Shown: positions 12,952-24,001 of the stretch, piece after piece
How the letters are laid out: every line of letters starts with the position of its first letter
How positions within the stretch are numbered: the first letter of the stretch is position 1
NCBI GenBank assembly: GCA_039704465.1
Contig: JASFAU010000002.1
Coordinates: forward strand, 434,001-498,000
DNA: 64,000 nt
Source of the DNA: Plasmodiophora brassicae
Lineage: Eukaryota > Endomyxa > Phytomyxea > Plasmodiophorida > Plasmodiophoridae
Direction of reading: 5' to 3'
The notes under the pieces: model-generated
The model's database searches: none
What the model saw: only the letters and a program-made list of their open reading frames with translations
What the model was told of the DNA's origin: nothing
Translations under genes and position numbers: made by a program

Positions 12952-15900
12952 ATGACGTCGCCCACAGAGAGTGCGCCCAAGCCACGACGTCGATCGCTGC
13001 ACGAGATGGAGCAGGCGAAGAACGCGAAGAAGGAGGAGCACACACGGTTCGTCGAGTCGTTGCTGGTCGAGATGGACGGCAACAAGAAGAAGATGATCAG
13101 GGACACGTTGAAGACGCAGGTGAAGGTCGCTGGCATGCCGCAGCAGCGGCACCCACGTTCCGCCAGGACGGACAGGAGCGGCAACGGCATCTCGCCGACC
13201 GAATCGAAACCGCTCTCCGTCACCAGCGTTCGTTGCTCGACGTTTCGCCAAGGGACGCGCGAGCGCGCCGCTGACGAGTTCGGCTGCCTAGGTCTTCAAC
13301 CACTACTGCCGGGGGTACCTGCCGCCCGGGCAGACGTTCGCCTACATTGAGAAGAAGTCGCAGGTCATGGACCTGAAGCACTTCAACGACTTCCTCAGGG
13401 ATTTCGGCCTGCACCCCGGCTGTTTCGAGAGTCGCGAAGAGGTAAACGAGACCTGCCGCTCGTCGTGATACGCCGCTCAGGCAATGATCGGCGTGCCTAC
13501 TCGGCAATTAGGTGAACATCCTGTTCCGCAAGCTGAACCTGATGAGCAAGAAGCACGAGAGCCGCGTGGAACTGTCCAGGGCACAGTTCGAGGTCTTCAT
13601 CCAGGGCGTCCTGAGCTTCAAGGCCCCCTCGCACCAGCGCGGCATGAGCAGCGAGGACGCGTTGAACACGTGGCGCCGGCACAAACTGTCGGGCGACCAG
13701 TCGCACTGGATGAACCTTCAGACGTTAACCGAGGAACCCCTGGAACCGATGGACACGAGTAGGCAGCGGCCTAGTTTGCCACTCTCCACAGCAAACGCGT
13801 TGACACTCTGTGCAAACCAGTTACCGAAGCCGACGACGCCGGCAAGGTCGCCGACGACGTGCTCGATGTCGCAGAGGACGACCCGCCGTCCGACGTTGTC
13901 GAGTCGCTGGGCGACCTGCAGGCCATCGATGACGTCGAGCAGCAGACGTGGACGACCAAGTCGGACAAGGTGGCTGATCGCCCTGGGCTGGGGGCTCTGG
14001 GCTGATCGTGTTTGTGTGGTGGGGCAGGTCGTAGAACTGTCCCAGAAGGTGTCGATCCTGGCCATGCAGCTCGACCAGCGCAACGACCTGCTTCGCGAGA
14101 TGCACCTGCTGCATATGCTGTACGTGCCGGATGCCAGGGCGCCCGACCCGGCCCTGGCGCGGCACCCGGCCGAGGACATCGTCAGCGGGTCCTGTGAAGC
14201 GGCCGCTCTGGAGCAGGCGCTCGATCGCGAACGCGCCGAATTGCAATCGTGCATGGACTGGGCCCGTCAAGGCCTGCGCCAGGCCGATGTCGATAAGAAC
14301 GTGCTGAAACAGGACGTCAGTGAGCTCAAGGGTCGGATCGTTAACGACGATCACGACAAGAAGGAGCTCTGCCACGATCTCGAGGAGGTCCAGTCTGCGA
14401 GATGGCAGGCCACCGACTCCATCGACGATCTTCTCCAGCAGGTGCCGAGCGCGCGTCGTTTCCCCATGGGGTGTCGTTTAACGGTGTGACGCCGCGTCCG
14501 AACAGTTGCAGGACGCGAGGTTGACGACCAGTCGTTTGCAATCGGACCTGGAGTCGGTAAACGCCACGTCGGCGCGAGACATCGCCGAGGGTCGGCACTG
14601 TATCGACACGCTGAGGAACACGATCGCCGATCTGAACGCGCGCCTCCACGAGAAGACCAGCGACGCCGATCGCCTAACTGTGGAACTCCAGCGGGCGCAG
14701 GCAGGGTCGAATCGTTTCGAAGCGTGACCCCCGACTGACGGAGGCGTTTCAGGAAGTGGCCGCGAACACGGCAGGGGAGCTGGACCGCGCGCTGGCTGAC
14801 TATACGAAGGTTCGTCACGACCTGGACAGCGCAGAGCGACAGGTCGCCGCCCTGCAGTTCAACCTGGACAACGAGGTTCGCGAGCACCAGGTCGGTTGGA
14901 CCACGTTCGACCACCAATCCAGATTGCACCATGCCTATGACACACACACACACGTTCGCAGAACGTCGCAGACGATCGCGCGCGAATGCTGATCGAGCAC
15001 GAGGCCGCCCTAGAATCGGCCCGTCAGGAACACGACCTGCTGCAAGAGGTTCGTCGCCAGGCCGCCAGGTGGCGCTCGAACCTGACTCGTCGAACAGAGG
15101 GCCATAGCGAAGGTGCAGCAGGACCTGCACAGGGAATGCGAGCGGTTTCTCCAGAAGCAATCCGAGTCGGACGACGAAATCGCGCGCCTTCACCATCAGG
15201 TGGACGACACGCGTGCTGCGCTCGAGGCGTCCCAAGCGAAGGTTCCCACCACCGCGCGTCGTCAATTGTCGTGCAAGGCGTCTGACGACGATTCCGACAA
15301 GGTGGCAGCACTGGAGAGCGAACGGGGCACAGCGTTCGAGCGTCTGCGCGCTGCGACGGCGGAATCGGCCATTAAGGCGACGGCGCTGGACGCGGCCATG
15401 GCCGAGAACGTCGACCTGGTTGCCAAGCTGCGGCAGGCCATTGACGCCAACGCCCAACTCATAGCGAGCAATCGCAACGACAACCAGAGGCAGTGCGACC
15501 TGATGGCCGCCCTGAGGACTGAAATCGACCAGAAACAACAGCTGGCCGCCCAGCTCGGCGACCTGCGTTCCGATCACGAACGATTAGCGGCGCTGACGGA
15601 CCAGCTCCAGGGCGACCTGCTGAAGAAGAGCCAGGAGATCAACCGGGTAACGATATACCACCAGTGCTCGTCGGCCGACGTTGCTCAGTTGGCGATTAGC
15701 TAGTGCAAGCGGGCAAGGAGACCCAGCAGACGATGTCGGCCAAGCTTCAGGAGGCCACGATCCGGTTCGAGGAGGACCTGCAGACTGAGCGCGCCCGCCT
15801 GGAACAGGTCGAAGCGTCTCACGCGACGACGGCGACTGGCCTGCACGCCGAGATCACGAACCTAAAGGTTGGGTCGCGCGTCCACAGCGCCAACGTCCAC

Positions 15901-16224
15901 ACATCTCAGTACGGCCATCAGCGCGAGGAATCGGCGCTGCGGTTCGGCGTGGCCGATCGTGACGCGACCATCCGCGACCTAACCTGGTCGCTAACAACGT
16001 CCACGAACGCGCTCGCTGACTCGGAAGGTCGTCGGGCGCAACTGGAGGCGATGGTCGCCAGTCGCGACGCCCAGATCGGCGAGCTCCGGTCGACGCTGGC
16101 CGCCGAGTCGCTCGCGCGTCAACGACAACGCGACCAGTGCGCCGACGTACGAAGGCAATTGCAACAGGCGCACAGCACGATCGCAGGAGCGCTCGACGGG
16201 ATCAACCTCGCCATCGTCGAGTAA
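12952..16224 (+). CDS. long coiled-coil protein
   Basis: Structural coiled-coil protein of unknown function, 860 residues. Exons: 12952-13119, 13167-13241, 13292-13441, 13512-13758, 13821-13969, 14028-14441, 14506-14700, 14753-14890, 14962-15048, 15098-15241, 15302-15646, 15700-15867 and 15922-16224. The first 260 residues hold a basic start and a compact segment around YLPPGQTFAYIEKK and FLRDFGLHPGCF that looks like a degenerate EF-hand pair. The rest is heptad-rich (for example ELDRALADYTKVRHDLDSAE), a layout common in basal-body or axonemal proteins; that localisation is inference. Joining 14700 to 14753 requires a GC-AG intron. Two introns, 15242-15301 and 15868-15921, are stop-free and in frame. 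A CA tract sits just before the 3' splice site at 14961. Confidence 0.75.
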
Positions 16225-16268
16225 AACAGTGAGCACGCTGGAACCTGTATTCGATTTCAGGGCGGGCA

Positions 16269-19127
16269 TCACGCTTCGGTGCGTTCGTCCCCGGGCGCCG
16301 CTGTGGTCTCCTCGTCCCGCGACGTGGAGGCGGAGGACGGGCGCGAGTAGACGGATGACCGGTGACCCAGGTCGGCGCCGGCTTCGAACCCGCGGACGAT
16401 GCAGAACCCTTCGAACTTGATGGGGACGTCGACCTCGAGCAGTCTGCTGATGCCACTGCGCCCGACCATCTGGTTCCTGGACAGGTCGATCAGGTGCGGG
16501 TTCTTCAGGTCCTGCAGCGCCGACGCCAGCTTGGTGACGCCCTTGGACGACAGCTGGTTGTGCGACAGGATGATCTCCTGGACGGGGCGCTGGTTGTCGG
16601 CCAGCGCCTGGGCGATCGCGATCACGCCCGCGTCGGTCAGGACGTTCTTGCTCAGGTGCAGCTTGACGACGCTCGCGTTCGTACGGATCAGGTCGGCGAT
16701 GGCCTGGGCGCCTCGATCACCGACACAGTTCTGGGTCAGGTCGATGCAGGGGAACGCGTGCTCCCAGTTGTACCGCGCCGAGCTCGCCTGAATGCCCTGG
16801 CACAGGGCAACGGCGCCCTCGCAGGTGATGCCGTTGCCGGCCAGACGGATGGCGCGGAGACGCGGGTGGAACGGCAACGCTTCCGCCAGCAGGACGACGC
16901 CCTCGTCCTTGATCTTGTTGTCCGCCAGGCAGAGCTCCTGCAGCGACCGGTTCTGCTTCAGGGCGTCGGCGAGCGCCTGGACGCCCCGCGCCGTGATCAG
17001 GTTCCGCGGCAGTTCGATACGACGAATCGTGTTGTTCCGGGACAGGATCTCAGCGACGATCTCGACGCACGGGTTCGACAGCGCCACGTTCGACAGGATG
17101 ATGGTCAGGTTCTTGCGCATGACCAGCGACTCCTTGAAGTGCAGCAGGGCCCGGTGCAGGTCCTGGACGCGGTCCTGGATGGTCAGGACCGTACGCGACG
17201 GGTCGGCCACGAAGTCGACCAGCTCGCGGCAGGAGTTGACGCGCCCGTTCTCCATGTCGCGCAGGTAGTCGGACAGGGCGATGCGATCGTTGATCTCCTG
17301 GACCCACTGGGTGATGTCCTCCTGGAGCTCGCTGGCGAACGACTGCACAGCGATGATCTCGTACGACTTCAGGCCCTGCTTGGACGGCTTGGGGATCAGG
17401 CGCAGCACGAACTGTGCGTCGGACGGCTCGTCCGGGTCGGCGACGGCGGCGGCGGCCGGCTTCGTCAGGCGCAGGAAGTCTTCGTCCAGGTCGATCTCGT
17501 CGGTCTCGAATTCGATCTTCTGGTAGTTCGACAGCTTGATGGCCGAGCACGACTGCAGGGGCGTGTCCTTCTTCGCCGAATGGTACAGGACGTCACCGCG
17601 GAGCTCGAAGAAGCGCTTCTTCATCTTGGGCTACAGCGGAGATCGTTACAACCAACAGCATGGCAAGCAGAACGCAGGCGAAAGACGAACCTTCTTGAAG
17701 AAGCCCCCACCAATCTTGCGCTTCATGAGCCAGCCCTTGCGGCACGACAGGCTGGCCAGGAAATCGGCCGTCTTCTTCTGCTCGAGCACCGACGCCTTGA
17801 ACATGGACTCGAGGTTCTCCTGGACCTCCATGCTTGGCTCGTCACCGAGGCGGCGCAGCTCCAAGCGCTCCTTCTCTTCGGTCTGAAACTGGTGCTGAAC
17901 GTCGAGCGCCTCGGTGTGCATCGCGTAGATTTCAGCGTTCAGACGGGCGTTCTCCTCCGACAGCTCCGTGACCTTGGTGTCGCGCTCCTCAATCGCCGCT
18001 TCCAGCTCGGCAATGCGATGGCGAAGAGCGTTCTCCTGTGTCGACAGCACCTCCATCATCTCGTGCGTCTTCTGGCTGTTCTCCAATAGCCTGTCGTACT
18101 TCTCCTTGTACTCCTCGAGCGCGGCACTGTCGCTTGCCAGCTGGTCCTGCAGCATGCGCTCCTTTTCATTGGCAATCTCAGTGGCCTCTTTCAGCAGCAG
18201 GAAGCGCTTGTGCTCTTCCTCCATCTTCTGTCGCAGCTCCTCGACCTCCTTCTCCTTCTTCGCCTTGACGAGCGCCAGCTGTGCGGCCGCCTCCTCCTGG
18301 CGTTTCCTGTTGCCGGCAGCCGCCGACACCAACATGGAAATGTACTGCTCAACAGCGGCCTCGTCAGGCTTCTGGCCAGCAGCGAAATCCTCGGGCTTCA
18401 ACATCGATGGGATACCCAGGTGCTCCTCGGCCTTGGCGAACGCCAACGCCAAGTTCTCCTTGGCATTGTCCTTGTTCAGCGACGACACCTCGATTGATCC
18501 GGGAACAAGACTCTCCACCAAGGCGCAGAACGCGATACCGTCAGCGAAACTCGACCACAGGTTCTCGACCTGGACCTCTGGCGCCAGCTGCATCAGCGTC
18601 TTGGACGCCCACGACAGCAATTGTGCCCGGATCGAGCTCGTCGACGACGTGACGCCCGCTTGAGACGACGAATCGTCCGACGATGTGATTCCAGAGAAAT
18701 CCTGGAGCCCCTGCAGCGTCAGCGTTCGCAGCAACGACCGCAGGACATTCAACGTCGCCTTGACGTTGCCGGACGCAACAGCGTGGGCATCAATAGACAA
18801 CAGCGAGACATTGTGCTCGCTGCAGAATTTGAACGCGATGGCGATGTTATCAAGGCAGTGGAATGCGAGCCGCGGGCGGCCATTGTACGAACCGACGCGC
18901 TTATTGAATGCGACTTCACAGAGGACGATCAGTCGGACACCATCCAGGAAATCAGACGAGATGTTCGTGGCAGGGCAGTTGCGCTTCTTGAGGTACGTGT
19001 TGGCCCACGCAATAATGGCGCGGATGTCCTTCTCCAGCCGGGCCTGTTCGCGGGCTTCCTGCAGGGCCTCGCGATCGCCGGCGCACTCGTCGGCCACGGC
19101 CGGGAACGGGCATTCCCCGGACGACAT
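16269..19127 (-). CDS. tandem CH / coiled-coil / PH / leucine-rich-repeat protein
   Basis: Two exons, 17691-19127 and 16269-17630, encode 932 residues. Domains in order: a tandem calponin-homology module (about 25-125 and 165-265; IRAIIAWANTYLKKR, then LLSWASKTLMQL and FADGIAFCALVESL), as in actin cross-linkers; a coiled coil (about 270-450); a PH domain (about 465-595; GWLMKRKIGGGFFKK at the start, TQWVQEIND at the end with the invariant Trp); then about seven ribonuclease-inhibitor-type leucine-rich repeats (for example LCLADNKIKDEG). The single 60-nt intron falls inside the PH domain. I infer an actin-associated membrane scaffold. PH plus LRR recalls CARMIL, but CARMIL has no CH domains. 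The antisense strand carries a long spurious frame caused by codon bias. Confidence 0.9.
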
Positions 19128-19739
19128 GGTCGCGGGCGCGCTCGTATACGATGGTGGTTCGAGTAGAAGGGGCGCACGATTCCTGGACAGCGCTTTCGCG
19201 AAATGACAGGGGCGGCGCGCTTCGCGGCAACCTCAGTCTATTTCCGAACACGCTCAACTCCTATTTTGGGCAAAATAACCGCGGCCATGCACTCCCGCCG
19301 CGTGCGAACGTAGGCCGCCTAAAAATATCCTGGAAGAACGGCAACATAAGGCGATCGGCGAAGCCATTGAAGAGCTGCGCTTTGCGTTGGAGAAGTCTGC
19401 ATGGCCGTGTGTCGAGGACTGAGCGAATGGCATCACGTAGCAAATCCGACGAAAGGCGCGACATCCCTCGGTGCCTTGGGCGCCACCTGCTCGAATGACT
19501 TTGCCGACGATGGGCATCAAAGCTGCGGAACAAGCCTACCCCGTGGTCAGTACCGAGTTTATCGCGGCACGAACCAGGCCGATTCGTGCCGAGGATGGCG
19601 ATGGTCAAGGTCACGGTGTGCCTGTATCACCAGTTGAAGCCCGCCATATTCCCGACGAACCAGCGCGTGTCGGCCAATTACTGGCACGCCCAATAACGTA
19701 CAGTTCAATCGTGAGCATCAACTAAAGGCGTTCCCTTTC

Positions 19740-20330
19740 TACCCCTGCTTTATCAATCGTTGCAACAGTACGCAATCGTGTCGAGGCGGATGCCCAGGAT
19801 GCAGATGGGTTCGTTCGATGTAGAAAGGGCTATGCCAGTTGGTACCCGAACGGGACGTGCCGAATCGAACGGTGCTGCAGGAGGCCCCGTGCGAGAGCGG
19901 CTGCCCCCGCCACGTTTGCCACAGCGATCTTTTTCGGCGGTGTGCGATTTGACAAGCGCCAGCTGGCGATAGCACTTAAGTGTTGGGACCTCGGATCAAT
20001 CCAGAACTGCGCTCTGGAAATCGTCCACACCGTGACGGTTGCAGCCGTTCATGAACAGCCCAATGGCTAACGAACGTCAGGACCCAATCGACTCCCAACG
20101 GCCCACCATGCGCGGCGGCGTAAAAGACAGTTAGAGCACGCTCCATCCATGGCGCGCAACTCACGAATCCACGCTTGCCTGCCCAACAAAGTCACCTCCC
20201 CAAGAGCCCTGTTGGACAGACGCAACGACGACATGACAGGCTTCAGGATCCGTTCATCGTCGTAGGGTACAATAATGAATCCGCAGACTGCGATCACATA
20301 GTCACCAGCATACGTATCAGACCACATACT
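19740..20330 (-). pseudogene. possible ankyrin-repeat relic
   Basis: The 1.2 kb between 19128 and 20376 has no gene I can support. Short minus-strand frames contain fragments that read like ankyrin repeats, such as TVFYAAAHGGPLGVDWVL near 20120-20070, but in different frames and without splice sites that join them. This may be a decayed gene or chance. Confidence 0.2.
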
Positions 20331-20376
20331 GTTACGGCTGCCTTACTACTATGTCGAGCATCTTTAAAACGTTATA

Positions 20377-22061
20377 TTACACTTGATCAGGTTCCTGGTT
20401 CAGTGATTCGCGGTTGTCGTACGCCCAGAAGCCGTTGACGTCGATGAGGATAGACACAACCGTGTGGCCGACGCCAGAACGGAGCAGGTCGTCATAGAAG
20501 ATGCGCTCGGGGTCGCTGGGTCCGACCATGTCGAAGACCTCGTTGATGACGTCCTCGACTCGGACGGGTTCTAACCCGAACTCCTTCATCTTGGCAAGCA
20601 CCGCCTAATTGTTGCACTGTCAGTCCGACGTGATTGATGCGGATGCGGCCCCCCATGTACCCTGAAGAACAGGTTGATGTTGTACCCTGTCAAGTACCCG
20701 ACATGGTTGACGTCGAGGATGTTGAAAAAATAGCGAAGGCCTTGAGGCGTGTCCCGTTTCTGCAAAGCCAACTCCATGTCCAGGAAGGTTTTGTAGTCCT
20801 GGGCGACTTCGTCAGTTGAGGGAATGAACAAATGACAGACACGAGGTCACCATCTCGCCGTTGTACGTTCTCGATACTTGGAAAACGCGGTCGAAGAACA
20901 GCTCCGTGAACGCGCCGTCATTGTACTCATTCAGCTCCTGCTTGCTCAGCATTCCGTTATGGTCCTTGTCCAATTTCAAGTACAGTGCTACCATCATCCG
21001 TCAATCGCAATTGCACGGGATGACGTTGCAACGATACCGTAGACGCTCAATGCCGAGTGGGCCGAGAACCATGATCGGCCCGACTCGGTACCGGGTGCCG
21101 GTGCATGACGAAGGTCGGCAAACTCGCGCATGACAGGGCTACTGACGAGATCACTGATCTTGACCCTCCCTATTAAGGCCAGGTCAACCGTCAGTTCAAC
21201 GAACGTAACATAAGCGCCAATGGTTCTAGTGGGACCTTTGCGAAGTGGGTCCAGCACAAATAAGATGTACCTGACCGCTGTGAAAACGTAGAATGGATAG
21301 AACGGCTCCTCCAGAGTCTGGAGCTGGTATAGGTCCCTGATCTCGTCGAACACGTACCTCTCGAGATCCGCCTCCGTCAGGGATCCAGATCCGCTGATGT
21401 CCAGCGACGTCAGCGACACCCGAGTGGAATCAGCGCTGACTGCGTTGGGGTGTTAGCAAGGCAGACCAGACAGAGGATCTGGTTGGCAGCAATCAACCTT
21501 TTCGTACGATGAAATGGTAAAGAGCCCCGCTATTGATGCGGTCATGCGCGTCGCGAGCGAACCGGCAGAAATTCCTGGCCGTGAAGAACGACCGCGTCTT
21601 GGGTGGACACTGGGCCCTGATGGCTGAAAACCCATCGTAGTCAATCTGGGACGCGATTAGTACGAAACTATTGATGGCATCAGCGGTGGTGGATCGCAGA
21701 CCCAGTCGCACGGGTCATTGCCAGATGTCACCCTGGTTGAGTATTTCATGAGCAGACTGAACACTATGTCGAGTTCGTCGTCGTCAGGTAGACTCGCGTC
21801 TGGCGCACCATCAGCGGGGGCGTTATCCGATAGGAAGAGTCGGCGCTGACCTTTCTGGTCGAGGAACCGCTGTCGCCCCTCATCGAGCAGGCTGTACATG
21901 AGATCGGATTCGTTCGTCTTCTTGAAGAAGAACTTCGGCAGCGCATCCGCGACCGACTTCTCCCTCTCGTCGTACAACCTCCTGAAGATCGGCATTGGAT
22001 CCGATTCGACCGTCGGCTCACCATCACGCGCGACGATGCGTTCCAGGACGGCGAGCGCCAT
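20377..22061 (-). CDS. PPP2R3C: PP2A regulatory subunit B'' gamma (PPP2R3C / FASS family)
   Basis: Regulatory B'' subunit that targets protein phosphatase 2A; in plants the FASS/TON2 orthologue organises cortical microtubules, and animal PPP2R3C is centrosomal. Exons 21732-22061, 21498-21645, 21236-21439, 21038-21169, 20851-20987, 20661-20798 and 20377-20604 give 438 residues, close to the usual 450. Seen: an N-terminal KFFFKKTNES block, FYPFYVFTAVRYILFVLDPL, WFSAHSALSVYA, the calcium-binding EF-hand loop in LDKDHNGMLSKQELN, GEMDYKTFLD and the final SILIDVNGFWAYDNRE. The EF loop retains all Asp/Asn/Glu ligands. Introns are 50-86 nt; one (21170-21235) is in frame. It is transcribed away from the SGNH gene across a 269-bp shared upstream region. 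Confidence 0.93.
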
Positions 22062-22330
22062 TTCCGACGATCCTGTCGCCGATGGTCAGGTCCCCTGTGA
22101 CTCCTGCCGCAACCAACTGGGACGTTCTGCCCCCCCTTCGTCCGGCCATAATGGAACGTAGCGAGCGAGCGGTGCACTCCGAATCCGTTCTCCTGTTTCC
22201 GTGCCGTGTGCTCCAACTTCCAACAGTCCTTATCGGTCATCGGGTCGGGTGCGGATACCCGGCGGCGACGCACGCGCGGTGCGTCGGGCCCTAATTGGAG
22301 ATGCTGCCATCGGGCGTGAACCCATAGCTG
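22062..22330. promoter_or_regulatory. putative bidirectional promoter
   Basis: The 269 bp between the divergent PPP2R3C and SGNH-like starts must contain both promoters. I see no TATA box; this is inferred from layout only. Confidence 0.4.
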
Positions 22331-23287
22331 ATGGTGCTGCAGGTGATCGTCATCGTTCTGATGGAGGTCGCCGAGGGCACAGTGCCGTCGAACGATTTCT
22401 ACCATCCGGTCAGGTCGTATCACGGGCATGACGTTGGGCACCTGCAGGTTTGTCACAGTGCCCTGCGTCGTCGTGCGTCGTCGATTGTGTTCCTGGCTGG
22501 GGATTCCTCGCTGGATAACAAGTACTGGATAACCGGGCCTGATCGGCACCGTGAAGCGGCTGGCGCGTATGCTGATGTTCTAGCCCCGCCTGTGCAGGTC
22601 GCTGACGTCGCGTACCACCTGACGGCGCATGGGGCCTCCGCTCTGAACTGTGCCGTGGAGGAATCGGCGCTTGCTGATCGCGAGCGCAAGCTCCTGCCGC
22701 AGGACGAGTTCATCCGTGATCATATTGGACCGAACGATGTGCTGGTTGTGTCCGTCGGCGGCAACGACATTGCGTTGAAAGCGTCCGCCAGCACGAAGTG
22801 GAACATGTGCCTGCTCGTCTACGTGAACTCGCTGGCGGCGTTGTCCGATCCGGTCAAGTCGGCGACCTGTCGAGGGATGCCTCATTTCCTGGACATGTTC
22901 GGGCGCCGCCTGCAGGCGTATATCGAGAAGCTGACGGCCAAAGCGCGGCCGAAGAAGACCGTCGTCTGCATGATTTACTACCCGGATGAGAGGCAATCTG
23001 GCGGATGGGCGGACGGCGTTCTGAACGTGCTCAAGTACAACACGGAGCCGCAGCGCCTACAGCACGCGATCAAGGCCGCCTTTGAGCACGCCGTGTCCAA
23101 GATCCGCATTGACGGTACCGATGTAATCCCATTGCCGTTATACGCCGTCCTTGACGGCAAGGACACCGACGATTACGTTGCGCGCGTCGAACCAAGTGGT
23201 CAGGGTGGCCGAAAGATGGCCGACGCCATTTTCACTGCTGCACGACTCGATCAGTCCTCCACAACGAACTCTTCAACTTCGCTTTAA
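22331..23287 (+). CDS. SGNH/GDS-type hydrolase-like protein
   Basis: Single-exon protein of 318 residues with the SGNH fold. Block I is FLAGDSSLDNKYW with the candidate nucleophile Ser, block III is VVSVGGNDIAL with the Gly and Asn of the oxyanion hole, and the block V region reads YVARVEPSGQGG. Block V normally carries the Asp-x-x-His pair; here Glu-Pro-Ser stands where His is expected. It may therefore be inactive or use another base. I have an impression of similar proteins in algae and protists, but no function is known to me. No signal peptide. The start is uncertain by a few codons. Confidence 0.7.
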   Translation: MVLQVIVIVLMEVAEGTVPSNDFYHPVRSYHGHDVGHLQVCHSALRRRASSIVFLAGDSSLDNKYWITGPDRHREAAGAYADVLAPPVQVADVAYHLTAHGASALNCAVEESALADRERKLLPQDEFIRDHIGPNDVLVVSVGGNDIALKASASTKWNMCLLVYVNSLAALSDPVKSATCRGMPHFLDMFGRRLQAYIEKLTAKARPKKTVVCMIYYPDERQSGGWADGVLNVLKYNTEPQRLQHAIKAAFEHAVSKIRIDGTDVIPLPLYAVLDGKDTDDYVARVEPSGQGGRKMADAIFTAARLDQSSTTNSSTSL

Positions 23288-23508
23288 GTAGGGAACCTAC
23301 AAATAAAAGTATCGCTCATTAAGCGGTTATTATTGGCCATCAAGCGTGGCAATTGGTAGCGCAACCGAGTGGTTCGGGTAATCCGGGGATCGCTGCACGT
23401 TTGTCCAGTGCCGCTCAAGCCAGGTGTGAAAGGTCCCCGGAAATAGAGCGGCGGACGCCGTGCGGCACGCCGAATGCGGGGCTTCTGTTCCAGTTCCACC
23501 TGATCGAG

Positions 23509-23769
23509 ATGCGTTTCATTTTGTGGCTGGTGGTCATCGGGTACCTGGCGTCGGTTTGCGCCACTGCCTCACAATGCGATGAAGGGCCCGTTCAGGGCAG
23601 CAGCGCAGCAGAGGTACGCCCCGGTCAAGTGCCTGCGCAGGACAGTTCCTCGCGCGTTATGAGAATGATCGCGCGTCCACCCCTAGCGTCCTCGAACTGG
23701 ACTGCCGACCTGCGCCTGGAATTCTCTCGTCGACAACGCCAAATTCAAGCTATCCTATCCGCCCCATAG
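23509..23769 (+). CDS. small secreted protein
   Basis: An 86-residue frame starting with a clear signal peptide (MRFILWLVVIGYLASVCATA, with a plausible cleavage site after CATA). The mature part is about 65 residues, with one Cys, a short Ser/Ala-rich stretch and a basic C-terminal end (SRRQRQIQ). It does not share the KRHL[LM]R motif of the secreted family at 30.7-41.4 kb. I do not recognise it. The frame is open upstream to 23353, but the signal peptide makes 23509 the best start. Confidence 0.5.
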   Translation: MRFILWLVVIGYLASVCATASQCDEGPVQGSSAAEVRPGQVPAQDSSSRVMRMIARPPLASSNWTADLRLEFSRRQRQIQAILSAP

Positions 23770-24001
23770 AATGGGATCTATTGCCACCCGTATCCACTAC
23801 AGACGCCCGGTCTTACTGTCAGGTTTACTATGGTACTGCCTGGAAACGTTGCCGCATGCTTCGCTTGATATTGTACCTCGAGATCCCTCTTGTGGAAGTG
23901 CACGGAGAGGCTAGGGGGTGACCTATGTGCTAGCGTCGGTCGGTCGGTGTGCCGAGCGTGGCCCCATGACTACTCTTCACAGGCGAGGCCTCGTTGTCGT
24001 T

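Noticed and set aside
14351..15577. 408-residue minus-strand frame
   Set aside because: Antisense of heptad-coding exons; crosses several splice sites; no recognisable fold.
16362..18089. 575-residue open frame on the plus strand
   Set aside because: It is exactly antisense to the CH/PH/LRR gene; GC-rich codon bias opens the opposite strand. Its sequence is Asp/Val/Arg/Leu-rich with no domain.
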